From positions 3,225,844 through 3,289,843 of the forward strand of contig VXAZ01001058.1 in assembly GCA_013399875.1 (NCBI GenBank): 64,000 nucleotides of DNA, written 5' to 3'. Source of the DNA: Gymnorhina tibicen (taxonomy: Eukaryota > Chordata > Aves > Passeriformes > Artamidae). The translations under genes and the position numbers were made by a program. Positions 1 to 12,200 of this stretch are shown piece by piece. Under the pieces are notes generated by a model. It worked only from the letters and a program-made list of their open reading frames with translations, searched no databases and was not told the origin of the DNA. Each line of letters begins with the position of its first letter. Positions within the stretch are counted from its first letter, which is position 1.

Positions 1-158
1 AGCCTTCACCCCCTTGTGAGTACCAAGGGGCACAGTGCCACCAGGATGGTCCACACCGTACCCGGCGCGCCTGCCCTGCTCTCTTCCATCACTCCACAGA
101 CCTTGTGTGCCTTTTTTGTCCTGGCTGCTGAGAGCCAGGAGCTGTCTTTTCCCTGCAG

Positions 159-299
159 AACCTGTCCTGGGTGTTTGGCTACAACAGCAACCTGGCCGTG
201 CACAGCCTGATGGACGGGGAGGACCGGGTGCTCCTGTACGTCTCCTCCCACATAGTGGTCATCCACGATATCCTGGGGAACAAGCAGTACCACCTGCAG
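159..299 (+). CDS. CFAP251: CFAP251 visible coding exon 1 (WD40 region)
   Basis: 47 codons, phase 0 on both sides, visible residues 1-47, opening [10 protein letters not shown]. The acceptor is ccctgcag. The donor is the weak cag|gtctgg. This is the first exon inside the window; positions 1-158 are intron. Confidence 0.93.
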
Positions 300-3200
300 G
301 TCTGGCACACAGCCGAGCATCTCCCTCCTCCTCCCCTTCTCCTGAACCCCCTCCCTCCATCTCTTTTTCTGGTGCCCCGTGCTCAAGGGGCACCTATAAC
401 CAAACCCAGGAGCAGCCCAAACAAAAGGTATGGACAAAACAGCCCCAGGTTTGCAGCCTTCAAGGCACTTTGCTGTTTCCCTCCCCCAGGGCCACACGAG
501 TGTCATCTCTTGCCTGTGTGTGAGTGAAGACAAACGCTGGGTTGCAACCGCCGACCGAGGGCCAGACGCTCTGATCATCGTGTGGGACTCCTACTCTGGG
601 TAAGCTCCCAGGAACCTCCTCTTTGGAAACCCACTATGTCCAGTAAATCACTCAGGACCGATTCGAGCCTCAGCTGAGAGTAAAATGAGAGAACACAGGG
701 ACAGACTAAAAAGCAGCAAAGGAACCAAAACCAAACTAAGGCATTCATCATCCTCATATCTCCCATACCCACGAGACACTGAGATGGGGCTGAGCTCCCC
801 CAGACTAAGTACATCACATCTCCATGATGCAGGATCTTAAAAGATCCCTGGTGAGTTGTTTCCCAGTGCCATTTACTTAGGAGGAAGGGATGGAGGGGAC
901 ATTGAGCACCAGCCTGTGGCAGCACCAATGTTTGCAGCCTCCCTCCCTCCATCCCTCCTTCCACAGAGACCAGGGTGGGTGGGTTGTGCCACAGACTTTG
1001 CCAAGTGACTGCCTTGAACCCCCTGCACTGCCAGGAGCACCCATGGGGTCTCTGCTCCGTAGGGTACCTGTGCGCACCATCTTCGAGAGTCATCCGGAGG
1101 ACGGGGTCTGTGCCATTGCCATTTCCCAGGATGCCAAGTATTTGGTGACCATTAGTGCTGGTACTGTGCAGGTGAAGAGAACATCTCCTCTTTCACAGCT
1201 TTGCAGGATAGAGACCTGGAAGTTTTTTGCAGTGCAGCACAGGGGAGGTGGGAATTTGGGTGGGGAGAGCAGGAGAGAGGGGAGCGAGTTTGCTGAGTGA
1301 TGGCTTGTGTTTGCTGAGCCATTAGAAGACAGACCTGGATTTCATTAAAATGAATGCTGCGGAGTTGAGAAAATGGATCTTAATTTGTTATAAAAGCTTC
1401 TGACTTCATCACTTTCATCTAAGCAATTTCTAGCATTATTTCCTGATTTAATTACGCTTTCTGCTGCCAGGCTGTGCTGGGTTTTACCCTGCTCCAGTCT
1501 TTTAGGTCACACCATCCCCTGCAGTGGGTGGGGAATGGGACTCGCCTGGCTCCCCCAACCTCCCAGAAAGCCACAAGTGTTCCTTGGAGTTTTCTTCCCT
1601 TCTCTTCCAGGAAGTTTGTGTTTGGAGATGGACTTGGCCCACAGAGAAACCCATGTGCAGCACAGAGCTGAAGCCTGAGTTTGGGCATCAGGTGAGTGAC
1701 CATGGCTGAGGAGGGCAGAGGGGCTGGACTGGGCAGCCCCATCCTCACCTGCTCCCCCCTGTACCCCCATGTCCCCATCCAGCACGGGGCTGCTCGTAGG
1801 TGCCGGCTGGGCATGGGAGGCAGGATCACACCCCATCCCTGGGGCACCCTGGTGCAGCAGAGCATCCCAAGGGGTTATCCCTGTTCCTCTGATGCCTGAC
1901 AGGCACGGGGTGTCCTGGTTTCAGTTCAGTGAAGCTGGTGAGGTGGTTTTGGATAAAAGCAGTTGTTCTGCATGGAAGAATAAGCAGAAAACTGCTCAGC
2001 TTGGTGCTAATGCGATTCTCACCTTTGAATTTCAGGATTATGTCATTTTTAACCCTCAGAATCCCCATGAATTTTTAAGCAACAGCAAAACCCGAGTGAT
2101 ATTTTACCTCTGGGTAAGTAGAGACACGGGAAGTTGTGTTTCTGGTGCCAGAAAGGAGGTGACAGGGGGAACTCTGGGGCCAGGTGTCTGTCCACAACTG
2201 AGGTCACACTTTGTAGATCTGTCCCTTCCCTGCTCCCTGCCCTTGCCAGATCCCACAGTGGTCTGGGCAGAGTATCACTCTCCCTCCACTCCCACACTGG
2301 TGAGGCCCAGCTGTGGCAGGGATGCTCTTCGCCTCTCCCACTCCTGCTTTCCCATGGGCCTTGTGCCATTCAGCAGCTTTTGGAAGAGAAGCAGGTGGAA
2401 GGAGAGGGTGGTTTGTGCTCTCTGGAAGATCTTGGAGCCTTTTGGCCCCGGGAGCCCTGCTTTGGTCACTGCAGTGCGGGGCCAGTGCCCAGATGGTGGG
2501 GAGGGGACACGCTGGCACTGCAGAGCTTGTCCTGGATGTTTTCTCTGCTTTCCCCAGGATGATGCAGGTTTGCAGTATGGGGCACCATTCCTGAGCAACA
2601 AGGTGAGCACAGCAGGGAGGGACCACATGTCACCCTCTGGGCTTTCCTGCTGGCAGCAGCACTGACCCTCCCCATCCTCTCAAGCAAAAACAGTGGTTAT
2701 GTCCCCAGCTTGTCCCCCTCGGACAGGGACAAGCCTGTTGGGTTGCCTGAGCTGAGCTCAAGCAGGGCTCTCTCTCCAACGTGCCCCACTGCATTTTCTC
2801 CTGGGGCTCTCGTCTCTTGTCCTGCTGGGGGGCAGGGAGGGAATGTCATGAGGACCAAGCAGAAACCTCTCTGCTTGAGGAGGGCAGAGCCAGCTCTGGG
2901 ATGAAAACACGGCCTGGCTGCTGTCTCCACAGACCTTCAAGTGCCTGGTGGGACAGTTCAGCCAGTCAGTTTTCCATTTTAACAACACCCAAGCTCTGAC
3001 GTGCACCTCGGCCGGGAAGATGGTGGTGTGGGACATGGACAATCCCCGCACTCTCCCGGAGGAACTGCCTGCCAAACCCCATGGAATAACAGCCACCAAA
3101 CTGGTGTCAATGCAGAAGGAGAGTCTTACCGTGCTCAAAGTGTTGGAGAGGTAACAGGGCAGCCCTTTTCTGTAGCTGTAGTCCTCGGGTACCCCAGCTG

Positions 3201-6200
3201 TAGGAGTGGCAGAAGTAATGTTGGAGTTTTAAGTCACTTGGCAGCATGAAAGGGCCAGGGAAACTCAAGCAGGAATGTGCTTCTGGTTTGTGAGTAATTT
3301 TCCAGCAATGGATTTGGCTGGGGGTGGAAATGAGGTTGAAAAGTCGTGGTGATGCGATGCCAGCTCTGCTGGGGTAGCTCAGACAGTGGCTCAGCCTCCT
3401 GGCCGCTACCGGCAGAGGGAGCAGACAGCCACCAAACGCCGCGACAGCCTTGGGGACACGGCAGGGACACGGCAGGGTCACAGCAGAGCCACTGGTTTCT
3501 GCACGGCCCTGGCTTTCTCCTGAACATCTGTGCAGGGCTCTGCTCGTGTGCTTGTGCAGAGAAATGGGGAAGAGATTTGCTTCTGCCCAAGGATGCTCTC
3601 CAAGAAGTATCTGGGAGTTGTCAGTCTTAATGTTGGTTAATAACTTCCCTTTCCTTGCAGCTGTGTAGTCACAGGTGATGTGAAAGGGCAGGTTAAATTC
3701 TATGATGGGCAGCTGCGGCTCCTCACTACCTACAGCCACGACAAAGTGGGTCCCATCCGGTCTATCTCTTTCTCCACGATCCTTCGTGATCCTCCCGGTG
3801 CTTCCCCAGACAGCAGCCAGCCCTTTCTCACCAGGTGGGTGTCTCTTTACAAACCCAGGTCTTGTGTTTGCCTTGCAGCTCAGAATTGGGGAGGTGGTCA
3901 GTGGGAGCTGCTCCATGAGCTTCTGCCTGGCCTGAAGCAGGTTTCAACCCTGTGCCCAGGCTTCTGGGCAGGACAGAGAGGCAAGACAGGGAGGGAGTGT
4001 GGGGTGTGGGTGGGCTCCAGCACATCCCAGATTCCGAGCTCGAGGTGATGCCTTGGCACAGACACTGTGTTAGTGCAGGCATGGCGATGATCAGCTTCTC
4101 TGTCACGTACCCGGCACACCAGGCAGTGCTAATGCCGAGCCTCCAGCTCTCACTGGGCCCCTTAATCCTCCCCTTAAACCCCTCCCAGGGATGGCTATAT
4201 CCAGTTGGATTTTATCATGGCTTGGCGAGCTAATCGGGGCCGTAGCACCAGCGCAGGGTTGTACCACACTGACTGGTCACCAGCCCCTCTGTGTCCCTCT
4301 GCGTGACGTAGCTGTGCCTGAGGACTTACAGGGAGTCTGCAGGCCAGATGAAGCTCCATCCAGCCTGCAAACCATATGTCTGTCACTCCTGTTAAGGCTT
4401 TCCTGGCAATGTCTGTTCTTAGCCACACGTGTTTTCCAAAGAGCCATGTGGGACAGATTCTTTTCCAGCCTGGAGCAGTATCCTGGGGGATGGTTTGGTT
4501 TCCCTGTTGGTCTCTGTTTTCTCATCCCTCTTCCTGGGTCGCTGCTGCAGCTCCTGCCACTTGCAGCTGCTCTGGGCAGCACAAAAGGCAGAAAACCAAA
4601 GGGGAGGGCCTGAGCTCATCCCAGAGGCTGGTGGGATTAGGAATGGCTGGAGAGCCCAGCTAAGGCACGCAAGAGGTGCAGAGTCCATCAGTGCCTGGGC
4701 CAGATGTGCATTAACTGGTGGCTGTGATGGAACAGCTGGCAAAGAAGCTATGCTTCCCCACTTGTCTGTCTGTGCAGCTCCTAGACTCAGCCTGGAGAAG
4801 GCTCCAAGGAGACCTTATAGCGCCTTCCAGTGCCTCAAGGGCTCCAGAACAGCTGGAGAGGGACAGGGCAAGGGGAGAATGTCTTAAAATTGACAAGGCA
4901 GGGTTAGATGGAATATAGGAAGAAATTCCTCACTGTGAGAATGGCGATGTCCTGGCACAGGCTGCCCAGAAAAGCCGTGGATGCCCCATGCCTGGAATTG
5001 TTCAAGGCCAGGCTGGACGAGGCTTGGAGTAACCTGGTCTAGGGGAAGGTGTTGAAACAAGATGATCTTTAAGGTCCCTTCCTACTCAAACCAGTCTGGG
5101 ATTTCTGTGTGATCCTCTCTTGCCCCTTTTCCTGGGTCCAGACTCTCTATCAAGCAGACTGAAACTATACATGTTCGTGCTGTAATGTGAATAATTACCC
5201 AGCTGTCTGCTTCACACATCACCAGTCACCAGTGAAACCTCTCTGCTGTGCTGGTCAGCGTGGCTCAGTGAGCAGACAGGGACTGGAACTGCCCTCTGAC
5301 CTTGGCCATGGCAGCGCTGTCGACGTGGAGCCACTGACAACGGTGGCGTGGAGACACGTGAAAAACCCATTCAGAGTATCTCCAATTGCTCATTTGTCCA
5401 TCTCACACACCACTGACTTGCAAACGGCAGGAGCTCCCCAGATGTCATTCATCTTCTGGCTTGCCCAGCCAACTAGAAAATGGAACTGGCTCCAGTGTCT
5501 TCCTGTGGCCATTTCCCAGGTCATGAATAAAAAGTGCCACTTGCCTTCCAGGTCAAGGAGCGTTTGCATATTGCGTATCGCAAAATATAAGTGATGGTCC
5601 AACTAACTTGCCAAAAAGAGACTGATGTGTAATATAGCCTGGAGGGACATGAGCCAGTTGGTCTGATTCATCGAATTCTGTTTCTCTCACACAAAACAGG
5701 AACTTGATCCTTTCAACCTCTGATGCAACCATGTTCCACGTTGCAACAGACAGCGCAAACTTTGAAAGAATAATGAAAGAGGCGAAGAAAGCTGTGAATG
5801 CCATCTCCTGCCACCCGCAGGAGCCACTCGTGGCTGCGGGGAGTCACTGTGGGCTGCTGAAGGTGTGGGACTACAAGGAGACCCAGTACCTCGTTAGCAG
5901 GATATTCACTGAGGCCGGCATCCAGTGCTTATCCTATGATCCTGAAGGTATCCCAGCCCTGTGACCTCCCCACATGCCAAGCACTGGCCTTCCTGGGAGG
6001 AGTGATGGTGTCGTGAGAGGTTTCTGGTCTGCTTTCCAGGTTATTTGCTGGCTGCTGGTTTTACTGATGGAAGCGTTTACATCCTTGATGCAATTTCCCT
6101 TCAGTCCATCTGCGACAAATTCCAGTTCTCACAAGGTCCCGTGACTCACATCAGCTTCTCTCACGATTCCAAGTACCTCGCAACTGCTGTAAGCTTGTTT

Positions 6201-9200
6201 TTTCCGCTCGGTGACTTACACGTGCTGTTCCTGAGGCAGCTTTGGGAGGGACTGGGAACTGCCGGCCATCCTGCAGAGCGAGCAGGGCAGAGGGCTGTCC
6301 CTCCCCTGGGGCTTGGTGACTCTGAAATGCAGAGCGAGGAGGGCAGAGGGCTGTCCCTCCCCTGGGGCTTGGTGACTCTGAAATGCAGAGCGAGGAGGGC
6401 AGAGGGCTGTTCCTCCCCTGGGGCTTCCTGACTCCGAAATGCTTTTCCTAGCTTGAAGAGTCACTCTGCAAAAACGTCACCAGTCACAGTGGCTCCGCAG
6501 AGCCGCTGCTGGCAGCGCCCTGTCCCTAACTTTAGTGACAAACCTTAGCTCTGCATCCATCTGTAGAAAGGGCTGGAGCAGGGATTTCCTTCTGGCTGGT
6601 GCTCTGTGAGGGGGCTGCTCCCTCGATCCCATGTCTCGATATAGAAGTGTAAAGGCAGCGTTGAAGCAGTTTGGCTCAGAGGTTGTAGCAACTGGTGATG
6701 ATCTCTACAAAGAAAAATATTCCGCTTTCCTGCAAGTGTGCCAGAGCACAGCAGTGGGAAGCATCATCCTTGTGATTTCTGGGGAATCACAGAAATTGAT
6801 TTACTGCCCTTTTTCTACATGAGCATGACAGGGAATGGCTCAGATGCTCCCACCAGGTTGAGGATTTCTGTGGTGCTCTCTTGAGAGCAGCTGCCCAAAT
6901 CTGTCCGGCCCAGTGCTTTATCCTGGCTGTGACTCTAAACATCCTGGTGGGACTCCAGAACAGAAAGGACCAGGCTAAGCCTAGAGGGGACACACCAAGT
7001 AACCTGCTGCCAGCCAGGGGATGTGTGCGAGGATTGTGGCTCATTGACCTTTGTGCTGTTGTTGCAGGATGAGAATCATTCAGTGACTGTTTACAGGATG
7101 GTCCTGCAGAATGGGAGCAGAAGCTGGGAACACCTGGCAGGGCTGGACTCCCACTACAAACCCATCCGGAGCATCCTTTTTGGGGTCCACTCGGACAGCA
7201 ACGAGCCCAGGCTCCTGAGCCTTGGGGAGGACCGGCAGCTGGTGGGTTGATGCGAAAGTTTAAAGGACAGAGATGATTTGTGGTTCAAGGGGTGGTGCTG
7301 GACAAGGCCATCAGAGGAGACTCCGTGTTTGGTTTCTTGGCTCCCAACTCTCTCCCCACCAGTTCCATTGCTGGGGATTGTTTCTCAGCCCGGTCTCGAT
7401 GCTGAGGCTCTCCTATTGTGGCTTCTCCAGGAGATGCAAATCCAGTGATTCCACAAGGTCAAGGGTGCTGGAAGAGCACAGGGGAGTTGCTGTGTTTCTT
7501 TGTCTTTCCTCCAGGTTGAATATGACCTGAACAGCAGCATCAAGGACCACTTGGTGGTCACACACAGGGACAGGCTGGAGCAGGCTGCAGTGCCCCTGTG
7601 CTTGGCCTGGTACCCACAGCTTGGCACCGAGTCCTTTTTCCTCACTGCCAACAACTGCTACAAAATGAAGCTCTACAACACGATGACCAAAATGTGCAGG
7701 TAGAGGATTGATTCAGGCCTGCCATTGCCCAGGAACCTCCTCCTGACTCTGTGTTCTCCTTGGTCTAATGACCACCATACTCCCACCCATGACCATGGGA
7801 TTGTCGATCTGTGATGAAGATCTTGGGATGGCTCTGGAGCCCTCAGGTCACTCTGTTCTTATGCCCACTCTGCTGTTCACTAATGCGTCATTTAGCAAGG
7901 TTGTGGCTGCAGGTGGGTCTTGGTCTGCTCAGCATGTTGGACTTGAGATGCAGTGGTTAGACATCAGACAAAGAGAGAGGGGTTCACATAAGCAGAGCAT
8001 AATAATCCCTGAGCACTAAATTAATTTCTGAGCCCCAGTGTAGTTCCTTCTAGCCAGGGACCCTGTCCTATCCTGTTCTCTCAGCCAGTAGCACAAAGCC
8101 TCTGCACACCTCCCGTATCTACCCATCCTCCCACAAAACAGCTGTTCAGAGGGGAAAAATGTTTTGGGTGGCCTAGAGTGGATAAATATGTTGTTTGCCT
8201 TTAGAAAGACCCTTCTGGGACCAATCTATGGCTCCCCCTTGGAGAAGATACAAATCCTCCCTAGGACAAGCTCTGCGGACCCCCAGCAACACTACCTGGT
8301 GTACATTACAAAGGACAAGGTATGGAGCCCCAGCTCTACAAGAGCCCTCACTTGCAGAGCTGGTGGTCCCTTGGGAATTTCACTGGAGATGAAACCACGT
8401 GTAGGCTGGTCCTGCCTGAGAGCTGAGAGAGCTCCTGGGGAAGAGGATGTGGCATTGCCCCAGTGGGACCCCCAGCTCTCCCAGACTCCCTCTTCCCTTC
8501 CAGGTGGGCTTGCAGATTCTGCCTGTTGATGGCAACCCCCACAAGTCCTCAGCCTTCATTTGCCATCCGGATGGTGCCTCTGACTTTGCCACCTCCCATG
8601 ACGGGCGTTACATCTTTACAGCCGGGGGGAAGGAGCGCACTTTTATGAAATGGAAGGTCAACCTACAGTGAGTTACGGCAGGAAAGGGAAAGGAATCTTG
8701 TTACCGCTTTCCACAGCTGCTTGGTCAACCCATTGGGCCCCAAGCAGCTCTGTGGGGTGGCAGCTGAAACAGGACACATTTTTGGGGGGTTTTGTTCCCC
8801 TCTCTGTGATGTAGGAGGGATTAAGCCAGCAAACCTCACAGGGGTGGCCATAGTGCCTGTAAAATACTCCAGTCTGGGATGTGGTGCCCAAATGATAAGA
8901 AGTTCAGCAGAGGATTTTGTGGCCCTTGTGAGGGCCTGGCCAGCGTGATGAGAGATTGTCAGGGACCAGAAGAGCAGCACTGGCTGCAGGAGGAGCAGCT
9001 GCTGATACAAAAGTGTCTGCTCTCCAAATGGGATAGGAATTTGCTGGGAAATTCCCCCCGCGTTTGAAGACTGGATTTAGGACAAGCCACCTTAATCCTA
9101 TAAAGCTTTGCTTACATGAATAAATGGCCTGCAGTAAATGGGGTGGCTGGAAGAGTGGAGGCTGCTTTAACAAAGGAGGATCTCCAGGCTCTGGCCCAGA

Positions 9201-12200
9201 GCATCAGCGATGAATCCCGCCACGTTTCTTACGCTGTCCTCTGCAGGTTTCCCTCTGCCAGACCCCTTGGGCAGCAGTGCCAGATGTTCTCCTATGTGGC
9301 AGGGGGGTAACACAGCAAAGGCAGGATAGATATACTGGTTTCTTGGCACGTCAAGGACCAAAGGTGCTCACTGGAATACATGTGTGGGGCAGAGGCTCTT
9401 CCCTCACGGCTGCAGGTGCCCGGTAGATACATTTGTACATAGAAAGGGAGCAAGGCAGCTGTGAGTGGCCTGAAGACTGCCAGGCCAGCATGGAACCACT
9501 TCACACTTCAGGGACTGGGAAGGGCGCTTAGTCCATGGCAGAGTTAGGATAGTGTGGCATGGTGTCCCTCAGTCTGTGCTGGTTTGGTTTTTTTTTTTCA
9601 AATCCTGCACAACACCCTCCTGGCACAGAGCACTGTGTCTTCTGGTTTCTGGGAAATATCTCCATAGGAGCTGGCTTTTAGCCCTTGCTCCTATGTTTGC
9701 CTTTTGGTGTGCACCTGGAAAACACCACTGCCCCTCACCTTCCTAGGACCAAGGCTTTGTGGTTAAGACCATGCTGGTCCTGCAAGGAACACATTTTGCA
9801 GGTACCATTCGCTCTGAGGAAAGCCAAGGGGTGCCAAGCCAGCTCACCTTCACGTGCCAGAACAAAGGAAACCTGGGTGGGAAAGCAATGGGTTTATTTA
9901 TTTTCTTTTCCACTTTGTGTGGCTTAAACAGTCGGGGGTCAGGATAAGCGACATTTTAAGGAAGGCAATAGAATATAAATGATCCTTCTTTATAATGGTT
10001 GGCCAGAGTCCAGGCAACATTGAATTTCTATGTAATTTGTTTTTGGAGCTAAGTTCTTGATGAGCTAATTATCATTTTATTGCTGCCTCTGGCATCTTGT
10101 GCATCTCCACTGTGTTTAATACCCAAATAACTTAATTATGAAAAAAGCATGAAGCTTGCAAAAAAACCCCAGTGGAAGCAGCACTACAGAGGTGTGTGAA
10201 AGCTGCAGCCTTGCTGCCAGGCGTGGGGTATTATGTGGCAGTGCTATGCCATGATTGCACTTCCAGGCTTGGTTTCTTTTTACATCTGCACAAGCCAAAG
10301 GGATTCTTTTGGCTCCAACTGCCTATGAAATTGAAACAAAGAGGTGGCTACTCAGGCACTTTCAGTTTAATGCAAACTGCACCTGTGACTCCGTCGCCCG
10401 CCACGGCAGAGGAAGTCGGGTAATGGATTGCACTGAGTTATTGGGGAAAAATGTGTTAGATCAAGGAACAGGGAGTTGTGTGGTTTATTGCAAACACCAA
10501 GCCCCAGCCTTCTCTGCATGTGCAAAATGCTGATCTAGCTAATTCATCTCCCTCAATGTCTCTATAAGGAAGCAGAAAAGCCAAATGCCAGACACCAAGT
10601 TCAAGTCCATGGAAAAGCTCCTGGCTCCCAGCCCTGTACTCATTCCACTAAACAAGAGGACCATTCAGTAATAATTAATTCCCACACTGTGCTATTGTAT
10701 GTAAAACCTGGGTATGAAATATGCTGTCGAAGTGCAGCTGATGATAAAATAGCACAGGGTTCAAGGCAGTGCTTTTCCTTCCTGCATTCTGAGTCCCAGG
10801 GATTTTATTTATTCAAAGTGTCTGTAAACAACGACTAGGAAGGGAACTGTGAAAGCTCTCCTCACATGAACCCTTCTTGTACCTTCTCTTCTCCACTTCT
10901 GCCAGTGCCTTGGATGCTGCTGCTTTCCTGGGTGGGGAGGACTTGATCCCATTCTACAACCTCCTGGATGGTGGCAGAGAAGGCAAATTCTTCAGGGTAA
11001 TTATGCTCACCGTAACGCTGTCTGGCCACATCTGGTTGGAGTTTAATTTATACAGGCCTGTCATTTCTTTTATGTTTTGTCCAACTGGCCTTTAACAGCA
11101 ATCTCATTGATATGCCTGTTAGTAAACCCTAAAAGGAGCCTTATCTTCCGTGCCTGTTGGTAACTGAAATTTGCAGTGTTTGTTTGAATCCCTGGCAGGA
11201 ACTGGAGGACTATTTTTACTACGTACAGCTGTGCAGCCAAGGTATCGATACAATGGAGAACAGACAGGTGTCAACACATATTCCCTTGGAGGAAATTCCT
11301 TCTGTAATGAGAGCAATAGGATTTTATCCATCAGAAGAAGAGGTTGGTCAGCTGTTTTTATTGTTGTTTTTAAAAGAAGAAAAATAGCAAGACTGCACTT
11401 CCCAAGTGTTCTAAGGGCCAGATTCTGATCATTGCCATGCTGGATGGCTCTGGGATATATCTTCTGGCTTTCAGCGTATTTTATCTGATCTGCATCAATA
11501 TAGTAGTAGTCAGAAACCGGCAGCAAATTCCTCAAAATTTTCCTTGCTAGCAAGTTGGGCAACTGCAGGGGAAGGCTAAACAAACCTGGACCCTGACAGC
11601 TCATAGTTGTTCAACAAGGCAACCTCAGGGTCAAAATTTTGCAGCAGAGAAAACTGATTTAATAAGGGTGCTGCTTCTTCCCCTACGTGTGGCTGTTTCT
11701 CCAAGGCAGTCTGTATGTATACAAACCTCATCTGTAATGTGTAACCTGGCATGACTGAGTCTGAAGCAAGGAGATTTGAATAACGGCCTCCGAGCACCAG
11801 CTCCAGCCCATCGCCGCGGGAGGGGCTCTCCCAAGGGCAGCGGTGCGTCACCGCGCTCCCGCGGCCTTTCTGCGGGGGAGGCTGCCTTCACCTCTGCCAT
11901 GGCACAGGAACCCACAGCCTGCTGTGAGTGCTGTGAGTCTGTGCCACCCCACCTGCCCGGGGTGCTCTGCCAGGAGAGCCACAAGATGGAAGGCAGGACC
12001 TTTGCAACAGCCACTACCAAACTGACTCACTTTGGAGCCCCCGCAACCAGCAAATGTTTGTCTGAGCTAGGGCTGCTTTGCCCTAGTGTCAAGTTGAGGT
12101 GTTATCTCCTCATGCTGTGTTAGATCTTTTCCTTGGGTTATTACATTTTTGCATCTTGGGGACACAGAGAACATATTCCCTTGGGAAATGTCTCTGGAAG

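Larger units (their letters stand above)
300..3660 (+). other. CFAP251: CFAP251 introns between visible exons 1 and 8
   Basis: Six introns of about 190 to 510 nt, plus the intron next to exon 1; the exons inside this span are listed separately. I see no RNA gene, repeat or extra exon in the intronic parts. Confidence 0.7.

Noticed and set aside
1769..2665. 298-codon + strand ORF.
   Set aside because: It contains CFAP251 exon 5 in frame but reads through introns on both sides; exon borders are clear and the flanking residues match nothing.
11776..12123. 115-codon + strand ORF over the CpG cluster in the CFAP251 intron.
   Set aside because: Composition-driven and not part of the CFAP251 frame, which is fully accounted for by flanking exons.
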